Part shown: piece by piece, positions 8,354-18,004 of the stretch
Layout of the letters: every line of letters starts with the position of its first letter
How positions within the stretch are numbered: the first letter of the stretch is position 1
NCBI GenBank assembly: GCA_944326945.1
Contig: CALVFY010000027.1
Location: 1-34,931, forward strand
From: an uncultured Rikenellaceae bacterium
Lineage (GTDB): Bacteria; Bacteroidota; Bacteroidia; Bacteroidales; Rikenellaceae
DNA length: 34,931 nt
Direction of reading: 5' to 3'
The notes under the pieces: model-generated
The model's database searches: none
What the model saw: the letters and a program-made list of their open reading frames with translations, nothing else
What the model was told of the DNA's origin: nothing
Translations under genes and position numbers: made by a program

Positions 8354-10327
8354 ATGGAAGAAACCCAGAATAAACCTGCTTCGTTGCCGGAAAATGCCTA
8401 TCGGGAGTTGGCTCCGGGCGAAACCTACGAGCCGGTGATGCGTGAGGGGAGCCGACCTCGCGAAGTGACACCCTATTCGGTGATTTTCGGTATCGTGATG
8501 GCTGTTATTTTTTCGGCCGCTGCCGCTTACCTCGGTCTGCGGGTGGGACAGGTGTTCGAAGCGGCCATCCCGATCGCCATTATCGCCGTCGGGGTAGGCA
8601 ATCTGCTCGGCAAGAAGAACATGCTGGGGCAGAATGTCATCATCCAGTCGATCGGTGCCAGTTCGGGGGTGATCGTTGCTGGGGCTATTTTTACGTTGCC
8701 GGCCCTTTATATCCTCGGTCTGGAGGCCCATTTCTATCAGATATTCCTCTCTTCGCTGCTGGGAGGATTGTTGGGAATTCTGCTGTTGATTCCCTTCCGG
8801 AAATATTTCGTGAAGGATATGCACGGCAAATATCCCTTCCCGGAGGCTACGGCCACGACCGAAGTGCTCGTCTCGGCGGAAAAGAAGGGGAATCAAGCCA
8901 AATTGTTGGCTGTGAGCGGTCTGATCGGCGGATTGTATGATTTCATTATCAGTACGTTCGGATGGTGGACCGAGGAGATTTCGACCCGGATTGCCGATTG
9001 GGGTGTGGTGCTGGCCGACAAGATGAAAGTTGTGTTTAAGGTCAATACCGGTGCTGCCGTATTGGGGCTCGGCTATATCGTGGGACTCAAATATGCTGCC
9101 ATCATCTGCGCCGGTTCCTTTACCGTGTGGTTCGTGCTGATTCCGTTTTTGAGCCATTTCGGGGCCGGCATGACTGTTCCCGTGGGTGAGGGAGTGACTT
9201 CGGTGCTCGGACAGATGTCGCCCGAGGAGATTTTCCGCAACTATGCCCGCCATATCGGTATCGGAGGTATCGCCATGGCGGGAGTGATCGGTATCATCCG
9301 TTCATCGAAAATCATTCGGCAGGCGCTCGGACTGGCCGTTACGGAGTTGCGGGGAAAGAAGGATACGGGAGAACAGACGCGTACTCAACGTGACCTGCCG
9401 ATGAAGTCGATTCTGGCGGGATTGATCGCCGTTCTTTTTACGACGTTCTTTTTCTTCCAGTTCGGGGTGCTGCACAACTGGTTCTTCACGGTGATCGCCC
9501 TGTTGATCGTTCTGATCATTTCGTTCCTGTTTACGACGGTGGCGGCCAATGCCATTGCGATTGTGGGAACGAATCCCGTGTCGGGTATGACCTTGATGAC
9601 GCTGATTCTCAGTTCACTGGTGCTGGTGAGTGCCGGTTTGAGTGGGACGGGTGGCATGACGGCAGCCATGATCATCGGCGGAGTGGTCTGTACGGCGCTC
9701 TCCATGGCCGGAGGTTTCATCACCGATCTGAAGATCGGATACTGGTTGGGTACTACGCCTGCCCGTCAGGAGGGTTGGAAGTTTCTTGGTACGGCGGTGG
9801 CGGCAGCTACGGTGGCCGGTGTGATGATCATTCTCAATAAAACATACGGATTCGTGGGCGAGGGGGCTCTTGTGGCTCCGCAGGCCAATGCGATGGCGGC
9901 CGTCATCAAACCCCTGATGGAAGGTGGCTCCACGCCTTGGATGCTCTATTTTGCTGGTGCGGCACTGGCTTTGATTCTTACCATGATTGGGGTCCCGGCA
10001 CTGGCATTTGCCCTGGGAATGTTCATCCCGCTTGAACTCAATACGCCGTTGTTGGTGGGCGGTCTGATCAGCTGGTATGTTTCGACCCGTAGCGGAGACC
10101 AGGCGAAAAACAAGGCTCGTCGTGAACGGGGCACGTTGATTGCGTCGGGATTCATTGCAGGCGGAGCCCTGATGGGAGTGGTGAGTGCGCTGCTCAAGTA
10201 TTTCGGGGCCGACTGGTTTGCTGCTTCGTGGAACGGGGGGATCGGCGCCGAGTGGCTTTCGGTGGTGATGTATGTGGCTATTATTGTCTATTTTATATGG
10301 GATTCGATGCGTCCCGTCAAAGAGTAA
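8354..10327 (+). CDS. OPT family oligopeptide transporter
   Basis: A 657-residue polytopic inner-membrane protein of the oligopeptide transporter (OPT) superfamily. It begins MEETQNKPASLPENAYRELA, the usual Bacteroidota N-terminus, with the conserved PGETYEPV segment and the first helix (VIFGIVMAVIFSAAAAYLGL) at about residues 45-70. About sixteen hydrophobic segments follow, with glycine-rich reentrant regions and the NPVSGMTLMTL motif near residue 410. I prefer the ATG at 8354 because the promoter -7 element ends at 8315, leaving too little leader for an ATG at 8333. The stop is only 4 nt before the peptidase T start, so uptake of small peptides and their cytoplasmic cleavage are encoded together. 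Family members can also carry metal-chelate substrates, but the partner supports peptides. Confidence 0.93.
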   Translation: MEETQNKPASLPENAYRELAPGETYEPVMREGSRPREVTPYSVIFGIVMAVIFSAAAAYLGLRVGQVFEAAIPIAIIAVGVGNLLGKKNMLGQNVIIQSIGASSGVIVAGAIFTLPALYILGLEAHFYQIFLSSLLGGLLGILLLIPFRKYFVKDMHGKYPFPEATATTEVLVSAEKKGNQAKLLAVSGLIGGLYDFIISTFGWWTEEISTRIADWGVVLADKMKVVFKVNTGAAVLGLGYIVGLKYAAIICAGSFTVWFVLIPFLSHFGAGMTVPVGEGVTSVLGQMSPEEIFRNYARHIGIGGIAMAGVIGIIRSSKIIRQALGLAVTELRGKKDTGEQTRTQRDLPMKSILAGLIAVLFTTFFFFQFGVLHNWFFTVIALLIVLIISFLFTTVAANAIAIVGTNPVSGMTLMTLILSSLVLVSAGLSGTGGMTAAMIIGGVVCTALSMAGGFITDLKIGYWLGTTPARQEGWKFLGTAVAAATVAGVMIILNKTYGFVGEGALVAPQANAMAAVIKPLMEGGSTPWMLYFAGAALALILTMIGVPALAFALGMFIPLELNTPLLVGGLISWYVSTRSGDQAKNKARRERGTLIASGFIAGGALMGVVSALLKYFGADWFAASWNGGIGAEWLSVVMYVAIIVYFIWDSMRPVKE

Positions 10328-10331
10328 AGAT

Positions 10332-11549
10332 ATGGAACTGAAAGAACGATTTTTGAAATATGTCGCTTTCGATACGCAGAGCGATCCCGAAAGCGAGACT
10401 TTTCCCTCGACGGCCAAACAGTTGGCATTGCTGAATCATCTGATGGAGGAGATGATCGGATTGGGGTTGACGGAGGTGGAGATCGATCCCAACGGATATG
10501 TGATGGGAACTATTCCCCCCTCGCCGGGTTGCGAAGACAAACCCGTGATCGGATTTATCTCCCATGTGGATACGAGTCCCGACATGAAGGGATCGGATAT
10601 TCGTCCGCAGGTGATCGAGAACTATAACGGAGGGGATATTGCCCTGAATGAGGGGTTGACGATGCGGGTGGCCGAATTTCCGGAACTCGCCTTTTTCAAG
10701 GGACATACGTTGGTCACCACAGACGGGACTACGTTGCTGGGTGCCGACGACAAGGCCGGTGTGGCGGAAATCATGACTGCTGCCGAATATCTGATGACCC
10801 ATCCCGAATGGAAACACGGTAAGATCCGGATCGGTTTTACGCCCGATGAGGAGATTGGCCGAGGGGTGGATTTCTTCGATGTGGAGCATTTCGGAGCACA
10901 GTTTGCTTACACGATGGACGGAGGGTTCGAAGGTGAATTGGAGTATGAGAATTTTAATGCTGCGGGAGTGAAGATCGCCATCCAGGGTCGCAATATCCAT
11001 CCAGGCTATGCCAAGGATAAGATGATCAATGCCTTGCAGGTGGCCTGTGATTTGCATGCGCTGCTGCCGGCCGTGCAGCGTCCGGAACATACCGAGGGAT
11101 ATGAGGGTTTTTATCACCTGACGGCGCTTTCCGGAACGGTCGAGAGTGCACGGATGGAGTATATCGTGCGCGATCATTTCCGGGAGCGTTTCGAGGCGAA
11201 AAAGAAATTCTTGGCCGATGCGGTGGCGTTGTTGACCGAACGGTATGGCGAAGGAGTCATCTCGCTCGATATCCGGGATCAGTACTACAATATGCGTGAG
11301 ATGGTCGAACCCTATCCCGAGGTGATCGCTCGGGCAGAACAGGCCATGGAGATGGCCGGAGTGACCCCGATCATTCGTCCCATTCGGGGGGGGACGGATG
11401 GTGCCCGTCTCTCCTATATGGGTCTTCCGTGTCCCAACCTCTTTACGGGCGGAATGAATTTTCACGGCAAGTATGAGTATTGTTCGCTCGATACCATGCA
11501 CAAGGCAATGCAAACCATCCTCAATCTGGCGAAACTTTGGAGCGAGTGA
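10332..11549 (+). CDS. pepT: Peptidase T (tripeptide aminopeptidase)
   Basis: A cytoplasmic zinc aminopeptidase of family M20B that removes the N-terminal residue of tripeptides. The 405-residue product aligns almost number for number with Salmonella PepT. Metal ligands are His78, Asp140, Glu174, Asp196 and His378 (SHVDTSPD, LLGADDKAG, PDEEIG, YTMDGG, GGMNFHGKYE). Asp80 and Glu173 are the catalytic residues. The start at 10332 lies 4 nt after the OPT transporter stop. An in-frame extension into the transporter gene was rejected because it encodes the transporter's shifted sequence. A run of eight G (11386-11393) lies in the codons for the conserved RGGTDG motif, which could be prone to slippage. 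A strong terminator follows at 11571. Confidence 0.96.
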   Translation: MELKERFLKYVAFDTQSDPESETFPSTAKQLALLNHLMEEMIGLGLTEVEIDPNGYVMGTIPPSPGCEDKPVIGFISHVDTSPDMKGSDIRPQVIENYNGGDIALNEGLTMRVAEFPELAFFKGHTLVTTDGTTLLGADDKAGVAEIMTAAEYLMTHPEWKHGKIRIGFTPDEEIGRGVDFFDVEHFGAQFAYTMDGGFEGELEYENFNAAGVKIAIQGRNIHPGYAKDKMINALQVACDLHALLPAVQRPEHTEGYEGFYHLTALSGTVESARMEYIVRDHFRERFEAKKKFLADAVALLTERYGEGVISLDIRDQYYNMREMVEPYPEVIARAEQAMEMAGVTPIIRPIRGGTDGARLSYMGLPCPNLFTGGMNFHGKYEYCSLDTMHKAMQTILNLAKLWSE

Positions 11550-11570
11550 TACGGTAATGTGATGAACGAA

Positions 11571-11603
11571 AATCCCGGGCTGTATACAGCCCGGGATTTT
11601 TTT
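11571..11603 (+). terminator. Intrinsic terminator of the OPT-pepT operon
   Basis: A perfect 12-bp stem, AATCCCGGGCTG / CAGCCCGGGATT, with a 4-nt TATA loop (11571-11598) is followed by T residues to 11603. It ends transcription after pepT and insulates the AraC-type gene. A run of nine G follows directly (11604-11612). Confidence 0.9.
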
Positions 11604-11693
11604 GGGGGGGGGAGCATGGTGTGCGGAAATTCTTTTGAAATGGAGCGATTGTCCATTTTCTCGTGTCGAGGCAGGAAAGGTGCAAAGTTTTTT

Positions 11694-11701
11694 TAGCTTT
11701 G
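11694..11701 (+). promoter_or_regulatory. -7 element upstream of the AraC-type regulator
   Basis: TAGCTTTG is an exact TAnnTTTG match 27 nt before the ATG at 11728. No TTG is seen at the expected -33 distance, so the promoter may need an activator. Confidence 0.5.
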
Positions 11702-11727
11702 TGTCTAAATTAAATTTGGAGGAGCGT

Positions 11728-12573
11728 ATGGAAAGAAAATTGCCGGATCTGGATATTCCCGAAAATTTCGTGACGGGATTGGTGGGTGAGGATTTTCCGG
11801 AAGCAATCTTGGGATTGTATCGGTATCCCTGTCGCCTGAAAGCGGGCATTTTTGCCTTTTGTTCGGAGGGTGTATTGGATGCGACGATCAATCTGAACCG
11901 TTATCGGATCGAACCGGACAGTTTTATTACGCTTTCGCCCGGGAGCGTGATTCAGTTTCATGGCTCGGAAGGTCCCTTACGGGTCTATTTTGTGGGGTTT
12001 TCCTCGGAGTTTATGGTGAATGTCAACTTGATTCGTTCGGCCAGCGATTTTTTTCCCGTAGTGATCGAGGAACCGGTGTTGAAACTGTCTCCTGAGGAGG
12101 CGGAGCTCTATGTGGACTATTATAAATTGTTGCGTAAAAGTTTCCTGATGCAACATATGCAGAATCCCGAAATGTTGAAATGTGTACTCAATTTGTTTGT
12201 TCTGGGAATTGGGCAGATGTATCGGGAGTATGAGGGAAATGGTAAGATATTGACCCGTGGCGAAGAGCTGTGTAAGAAATTCGTGCAGTTGGCCATGAAG
12301 CATTATGTCGCCGAACGCAGCATTTCATTCTATGCGGAAAAGTTGCGTATAACTCCGCAACATTTGAGCGTGACGGTGAAAAAAGTAACTCGCCGGAAGG
12401 CTACCGATATCATTGCCCGGATCGTGGTGATGGATGCCAAAGCTCAACTTAAATCGACCGATCTGACTATTCAGGAGATCTCCTATTCGCTTAATTTCCC
12501 CAATGTCTCTTTCTTCGGCAAATATTTCAAACGATATGTGGGGATGTCGCCCAATGAGTATCGGAAAAGTTGA
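11728..12573 (+). CDS. AraC-family transcriptional regulator
   Basis: A 281-residue regulator. Residues 1-165 form a beta-rich N-terminal domain of the AraC ligand-binding/cupin type (LNRYRIEPDSFITLSPGSVI). Residues about 180-281 are the AraC/XylS DNA-binding domain with two helix-turn-helix units: SISFYAEKLRITPQHLSVTVKK and the LTIQEISYSLNFPNVSFF...GMSPNEYRK signature. The ATG at 11728 is chosen because it lies just after a -7 element and after a purine-rich GGAGG; an upstream ATG at 11602 lies inside the terminator/G-run and before the promoter. It is transcribed alone between the pepT terminator and the tamB leader. Target genes and ligand are unknown; neither neighbour is an obvious metabolic partner. 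Confidence 0.9.
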   Translation: MERKLPDLDIPENFVTGLVGEDFPEAILGLYRYPCRLKAGIFAFCSEGVLDATINLNRYRIEPDSFITLSPGSVIQFHGSEGPLRVYFVGFSSEFMVNVNLIRSASDFFPVVIEEPVLKLSPEEAELYVDYYKLLRKSFLMQHMQNPEMLKCVLNLFVLGIGQMYREYEGNGKILTRGEELCKKFVQLAMKHYVAERSISFYAEKLRITPQHLSVTVKKVTRRKATDIIARIVVMDAKAQLKSTDLTIQEISYSLNFPNVSFFGKYFKRYVGMSPNEYRKS

Positions 12574-12919
12574 TTGGTAAAGGGGAAGGAGCCCGTATGT
12601 CCGGCCGGAAGTTTCCTTGGGGAAATGGCCGGGAAAATATGCGGTTTTTAGGCGTACGGACAACCGGAAATCCGCCGGGATTGATTATATTTGTCTTGTC
12701 GGTGAGAGTGTATGGAGTCGAATGGGCGATAAGTGGGATAACTCCCATCGCGTGTGATGAGAATTGGCCGAAAAGAGTATTCGGTCGGTAGGGGGGAATG
12801 TTCCGAAATGGGGTATTTTCATCTGATGTGGTTCTGTCTGCGATTTGGTATGCCGATTGCGGAGATGGGAACGATTCCCGGAGAAAGTCTGAGAGAATTC
12901 GTGTTCGTCTGAAAGAGGG
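12574..12919 (+). other. 346-bp leader region upstream of tamB with hairpins
   Basis: No convincing gene. Just after the AraC-type stop a hairpin (12601-12632) pairs CCGGCC with GGCCGG and, inside, TTTCC with GGAAA. It lacks an immediate T-run, so it is at best a weak terminator. A -7 element, TATATTTG (12686-12693), is exact but has no -33 TTG. Downstream of it, in what would be a leader of about 220 nt, are two more hairpins: 12726-12751 (GCGA/TCGC outside TGGGA/TCCCA) and 12766-12786 (GGCCGAA/TTCGGTC). These could be leader structure controlling tamB-tamL, or chance. Confidence 0.4.
12686..12693 (+). promoter_or_regulatory. -7 element, possible tamB promoter
   Basis: TATATTTG fits TAnnTTTG exactly. 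It is the best -7 match I found between the AraC-type gene and tamB, but the -33 region is poor. Confidence 0.35.
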
Positions 12920-15900
12920 ATGGGTAGAAAGATTGTAAAATATCTGTTACGGACGGTGGGTGTCCTGCTCGGGGGCTTGATATTGCTCCTGGGATTGCTC
13001 TATGTGCCATTCGTCCAGGAATTCATCAGAAACAAGGGGACTCAAATCGCTTCTGAGAAGACGGGAATGGATATTTCCGTGGGTTCGTTGCGTCTCTCTT
13101 TCCCGTTGAAACTTTCATTGGAAGGGATCAGTGTCGTGCAACCTCCCCAGGATACTTTGTTGCGGGCAGGGGCTGTTCGACTCGATGCGGCTCTGTGGCC
13201 GTTGGTACATAGTCGGGTAGTGGTTCGTCAGTTGCGGCTGGAAGAGGCTTTCGTCCATTATGCCGATACAACCACCGGATCCGGTATGAAGATCGGTTTT
13301 GGGAATGTGGCCTTACGGGTCGACGGAGCCGATTTGAAAAGTCGGCAGGCCGAGATACCTTTCGTTACGCTCGATTCCGCCCGGATCGAATTGCTGACAG
13401 GTGCCGCCACTCCCGATACGACCGCAGCCTCTCCGATGCCCGATTGGGAAGTGGATGTGGCGCGGATTCGGTTACGGAAGGTCGATTTTGTGATGGATGA
13501 TGCCTCGGGAAGTACTCATATTGCAGCTCGTGTGCCGGATGCCTCGATTCGTTGGTGTGAGGTCGATTTGGGAGATCAGTCGCTCAATGTCAAGAAAGTC
13601 GAAATTCAGCAGGGCGACTATGTCTATCTGACCGATACGTTGGTTGCGAAAGAGACGGTTCCTCCTGTGGCAGATACGGGAATCCTCGTATCGGATGCGA
13701 TCCAACAGCCCGATACGGCGGCCGTGATACCTTGGACGATCCGTGTCGGACATTTGGCGCTGAAAGATAATGCCGCCTCTTATGGAGTGGTGAATGGTGT
13801 GCCGAAGGCCGGATTCGATCCCTCTCATATTCGGATTACGAATCTCGATCTGACGGTGGATTCGCTCTATAATCGGAGTAGTGAAACGAGTGCCCGATTG
13901 ACCGCTCTCTCATTCCGGGAACGATGCGGATTGAATGTAGTGTCGCTCACGGGAGCTGTTTCGATGGATACGCTTCGCTACCGACTCTCCGGGCTGCGGC
14001 TTCGACTGCCCGATTCGGAACTCTCTGCTGATGCGGAAGTGGGGGCTTCGGTGGCAACAATGGCTCCCTCTACTCCGGTCACTCTTTCGATGGAGGCTCG
14101 GGTGGCAACGGCCGATCTGAAACCGTTTTTACCGGCCGACAGTACTTTTCGTCGGGTGTTGGCCGGGAAAACCCTCTCTTTACAAGGTGCTGTGACGGGA
14201 AGTTTGGGCTCGCTGACGATCGATCGTTTGGGGGCGGCTCTGCCCGGTTATCTGTCGCTGTCCGTGTCGGGCGATCTGCGTTCGGTCCTGCAACCCGATG
14301 AACTTTCGGGACAATTGCATCTGTCGGGGAATTTCCCTCGTTTGGGCTTTCTGAAACCGTTGTTGCCCGATACCGCGCTGCGGAAACGGATCGCTTTGCC
14401 GCCGATGCGTCTCAGAGGAGAGGTGAACGCCGAGCGCGGAAGTTATTCTCCCAGATTGACTCTTTCGGTGGATAAATTCAAAAGAGAGGTTCCTCGGATT
14501 GCAGACGATACGCTCTCCCGATCGGTGATTCGGGCCGATTCCGTGTCGGATACCGTCAGACGGATTGCAGTTCCGGTGTTGGCCATCGCTCCCGATAGCG
14601 GATCGTCGTATCGGGCAGCTCCCTTGTTGTCCGATACCCTGTCACGAAGGAGGCATATTGTTCTGCAGTCGGAATCCTTGTCCATTCGGGGAATGTTTTC
14701 TCCCCGGTCCGAACGTTATGTGGCCCGAGTGGAGGCCGATCAGTTCCCTTTGAATCGTTTTTTGCCGGCCGATTCGCTCGGTCTGTTGTCGATGACCCTC
14801 GAAGCCTCCGGAGAACGATTTGACCCCTTCGATTCACTGATGAAAACTCAGGTCGGTTTGGAAGTGGAACAGCTCGATTTCCGCGGAAACAACTATGCGC
14901 CGTTAACGGTTGAGGTGCAGCTCGAAAAAGGGGTTTTGACCGGGAAGTTGTGCAGCGAACAGCCTTCTCTTGCATTTGCTTTCGATGTGGACGGACGTGT
15001 GACGAGGGATCGGCAGCAGGCAACGTTGAAGGGGGCTCTCTCGAATCTCGATCTGCAACGACTCGGGTTTGTCGATCAGCTGATCGGAGGGTCGTTCTCG
15101 TTGAATGTCGATGCCTCGTCGTCTGTTCAGGAGGGATATGCGGCTCGGGTGGCATTCGATGATATTGTCATTCGGAATCAACAGGGCGATAATCCGATTC
15201 GTCCTACGGCTGTCTCCCTGGCTGCGCGACCCGATGAAGTGTTGGCGGAGTTCTCTTCGGGTGATTTGCGGCTGGAATTTTATTCTCCTGTGCCGCTCGA
15301 CACGTTGACGGCAGATTTCGGGCGTGTGGGAACCTTGCTTTCTTCTCAGTTGGAACAGGGGAATATACGGATGGATACACTCAATAGTGTGCTTCCAATT
15401 TATAATTTGACGCTTTCGGCCGGAGCAAATAATATTCTGAATAATTTCCTGCGGACGAAAAGCATGGGATTTCGGACTCTGTCTATGGCCTCATCTTCCT
15501 CTCCGGCCACTCCTGTCCGACTCGATATGGTGGCCAATGGATGGAATACGGCCTCTATCGTGCTCGATACGGTTAGTTTCGGATTCGATCGGGTGGGGAA
15601 GAGGCTCGATTATCGCGCACTCTTTTCCGCACTTACCGATCGCGATCATCGGGCAGCAAGAATCTCTTTGGATGGTTGTGTAGAGGGAAACAGAGCTTAT
15701 CTGCATGCTCTTCAGCGAAACAAGGCCGGACAGACAGGGTTCGATATCGGATTGAGAAGCAGTTATGCCGACAGTACGATCCGTCTCTCGATCCGTCCCG
15801 ATACGTTGGTTTTGGGTTATGAATTCTGGTCGGCCAACGAAGATAATTTTCTGGATTATGGTTTCAATGGAGCCATGGAGGCCAATTTGCGTTTGACCAA

Positions 15901-18004
15901 TCAGGCCGATTCCGCCCAACATTTCTATCTGCTCTCGGCCGGACAGGGTTTTGTGCCGGGTGGCGTACGGATTGATATGGCAAAATTGAATCTGCAGACG
16001 GTTATGGGAATGTTTCCCGGAGCACCTCCTCTTTCCGGAACACTCGATATGAATATGTTGCTTGGATTGGTCCATAATACTGTGGCGGCGCAGGGACGAA
16101 TCGGAGTCTCCGAATTGGGTTACGATGGGAATCGAATCGGTTCGTTGTTGCTCGAGGCCGGTTATAAGATGCTTCCTGGTGGCCAACAATTCGGAACAAG
16201 ACTGTCGGTTGATGGAGCAGAGGCTCTTTCGGCTGCCGGGCGTTATATTACGGAGGCTTCGGATGAGTATCCGGAGGGGGTGGCTGCAAAGGTTGTCATT
16301 GCCGGTCTGCCGTTTTCGATGGTTAATGCTTTTCTGCCAGCCGATATGGCCCATATGACCGGTAAATTAAAGGGAAATCTTCAGATCGAAGGAGGTGCGG
16401 GATTGCCGTTGGTGGATGGTTCTCTTCAGTTCGACAGTACTCGGGTGGAGGTGCCGATGATCGGGACCACGTTCGGTATTTCGGATGCTCCGGTGACAAT
16501 CGAGCAGAACAGGATCGTATTGAAGGATTTTGCACTGATAGCCCCCAACAAGAGCCGATTGCGTTTGGACGGTAGTGTGGATGCCCGGGATATGGCCCGG
16601 GTGACAACCGATCTTCGGGTATCGGCTGCCGATTTTCAGGCACTTAATGTGGCGAAAAAGAAGGGCTCGATTGTCTTTGGAACCGCTTCTATGGATTTGA
16701 GGACGACGATTAGGGGGCCGCTCGATGCTTTGGATATACAGGGCAACCTGAATCTGTTGGCCGGGACGCAGGTCACTTATGTCATGCAGGCGTCGCCTCT
16801 GGAGGTGAAGACTCAGAATCAGAATGTGGTGGAATTTGTCGATTTCGCTGACACGACAGCCGTATTGCGTGCCGATACTGCGAATCGTATCCGGATCGGA
16901 GGCATGAATCTGATGATGAATGTCGGAATTGCTCCGAGTGTACAGGTCGCCGTGTATTTGTCCGACGACGGCCAGAATCGTATCAATCTGAAAGGTGGCG
17001 GTAATCTGACCTATGCGGTCAATCCTCTGGGCGATAGCAGGTTCTCCGGAAAATATGAACTGACGGGAGGAACCGTGCGTTACAATCCTCCGGTTATCTC
17101 CGAGAAGGTGTTCGATATCACTCAGGGAAGTTTTGTGGAGTGGACGGGCGAAATGGCTGATCCGAGATTCAATATCACGGCCATAGAGACGGTTCGTACG
17201 ACGGTTACCTCGGAAGACGGTACGAGCCGGCCGGTGAATTTCAATATCAGCATCAATATCCGCAATACATTGAAAGATATGGCGATTACATTCGATCTGG
17301 CGGCCCCGGACGATCTGACCATACAGAATCAGCTGACCTCTCTCACCGGGGAACAACGTTCCACACAGGCGATGAGTCTGTTGGTCTACAATACTTATAA
17401 TGGTCCCGGAACGACCGCCAAGGCCGACAGTGCCAATCCTCTCAACTCCTTTATCGAGAAGGAACTCAACCAATGGGCGCGTAATAATCTCAAGGGGGTA
17501 GATTTGAGTTTCGGTATCGATACCTACAATCAGGTGACAGCCGAGGGTGAGTCGCAACGGACGGATTATTCCTACAAACTCAGCAAGAGTCTTTTCAATA
17601 ATCGGGTGCGTACGGTGATCGGCGGAAAGATCAGTACCGATGCCGATCCGGGTGAGGGTACCACCGATAATCTGATCGACGATATTTCGTTGGAGTATAT
17701 GCTCACCAAACGAGACAATATGTTTCTCAAGGTGTTCCGTCACACGGGATTCGAGAGTATTCTGGAGGGTGAGATCACCCAGACCGGATTCGGTTTCGTG
17801 GTGCGTAAGAAGATGCTGAAGCTGGGCGATCTGTTCCGCATCACCCGTCCGCGGAAGAGACGGGTACATAAGACGGAGGAGCAGCCTTCGTCGACAGTGT
17901 TGCCGGCTTCCTCGGAAAAGAGTCCGGAATCCCCCAAGACGGAGGTACGGAGTGACAAGTCTTCGCAGGACAATACCCGAAATAAGACTACCGACCATGA
18001 ATAG
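12920..18004 (+). CDS. tamB: TamB-type inter-membrane bridge protein
   Basis: A 1694-residue member of the TamB/AsmA-like family of repeating beta-groove proteins that span the periplasm and are linked to outer-membrane protein insertion and phospholipid transport. One N-terminal transmembrane anchor (about residues 12-32, VGVLLGGLILLLGLLYVP) is followed by a long beta-rich region of repeated short strands, and the TamB C-terminal domain (PF04357) at about residues 1190-1640, including the conserved NLTYAVNPLGDSRFSGKYEL region and the ENMFLK-like strands near the end. The last ~50 residues are a hydrophilic Ser/Lys/Glu-rich tail. It is longer than E. coli TamB (1259 residues), as is common in Bacteroidota. 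Its last 8 nt overlap the start of tamL, so the two are translated together. Confidence 0.93.
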   Translation: MGRKIVKYLLRTVGVLLGGLILLLGLLYVPFVQEFIRNKGTQIASEKTGMDISVGSLRLSFPLKLSLEGISVVQPPQDTLLRAGAVRLDAALWPLVHSRVVVRQLRLEEAFVHYADTTTGSGMKIGFGNVALRVDGADLKSRQAEIPFVTLDSARIELLTGAATPDTTAASPMPDWEVDVARIRLRKVDFVMDDASGSTHIAARVPDASIRWCEVDLGDQSLNVKKVEIQQGDYVYLTDTLVAKETVPPVADTGILVSDAIQQPDTAAVIPWTIRVGHLALKDNAASYGVVNGVPKAGFDPSHIRITNLDLTVDSLYNRSSETSARLTALSFRERCGLNVVSLTGAVSMDTLRYRLSGLRLRLPDSELSADAEVGASVATMAPSTPVTLSMEARVATADLKPFLPADSTFRRVLAGKTLSLQGAVTGSLGSLTIDRLGAALPGYLSLSVSGDLRSVLQPDELSGQLHLSGNFPRLGFLKPLLPDTALRKRIALPPMRLRGEVNAERGSYSPRLTLSVDKFKREVPRIADDTLSRSVIRADSVSDTVRRIAVPVLAIAPDSGSSYRAAPLLSDTLSRRRHIVLQSESLSIRGMFSPRSERYVARVEADQFPLNRFLPADSLGLLSMTLEASGERFDPFDSLMKTQVGLEVEQLDFRGNNYAPLTVEVQLEKGVLTGKLCSEQPSLAFAFDVDGRVTRDRQQATLKGALSNLDLQRLGFVDQLIGGSFSLNVDASSSVQEGYAARVAFDDIVIRNQQGDNPIRPTAVSLAARPDEVLAEFSSGDLRLEFYSPVPLDTLTADFGRVGTLLSSQLEQGNIRMDTLNSVLPIYNLTLSAGANNILNNFLRTKSMGFRTLSMASSSSPATPVRLDMVANGWNTASIVLDTVSFGFDRVGKRLDYRALFSALTDRDHRAARISLDGCVEGNRAYLHALQRNKAGQTGFDIGLRSSYADSTIRLSIRPDTLVLGYEFWSANEDNFLDYGFNGAMEANLRLTNQADSAQHFYLLSAGQGFVPGGVRIDMAKLNLQTVMGMFPGAPPLSGTLDMNMLLGLVHNTVAAQGRIGVSELGYDGNRIGSLLLEAGYKMLPGGQQFGTRLSVDGAEALSAAGRYITEASDEYPEGVAAKVVIAGLPFSMVNAFLPADMAHMTGKLKGNLQIEGGAGLPLVDGSLQFDSTRVEVPMIGTTFGISDAPVTIEQNRIVLKDFALIAPNKSRLRLDGSVDARDMARVTTDLRVSAADFQALNVAKKKGSIVFGTASMDLRTTIRGPLDALDIQGNLNLLAGTQVTYVMQASPLEVKTQNQNVVEFVDFADTTAVLRADTANRIRIGGMNLMMNVGIAPSVQVAVYLSDDGQNRINLKGGGNLTYAVNPLGDSRFSGKYELTGGTVRYNPPVISEKVFDITQGSFVEWTGEMADPRFNITAIETVRTTVTSEDGTSRPVNFNISINIRNTLKDMAITFDLAAPDDLTIQNQLTSLTGEQRSTQAMSLLVYNTYNGPGTTAKADSANPLNSFIEKELNQWARNNLKGVDLSFGIDTYNQVTAEGESQRTDYSYKLSKSLFNNRVRTVIGGKISTDADPGEGTTDNLIDDISLEYMLTKRDNMFLKVFRHTGFESILEGEITQTGFGFVVRKKMLKLGDLFRITRPRKRRVHKTEEQPSSTVLPASSEKSPESPKTEVRSDKSSQDNTRNKTTDHE

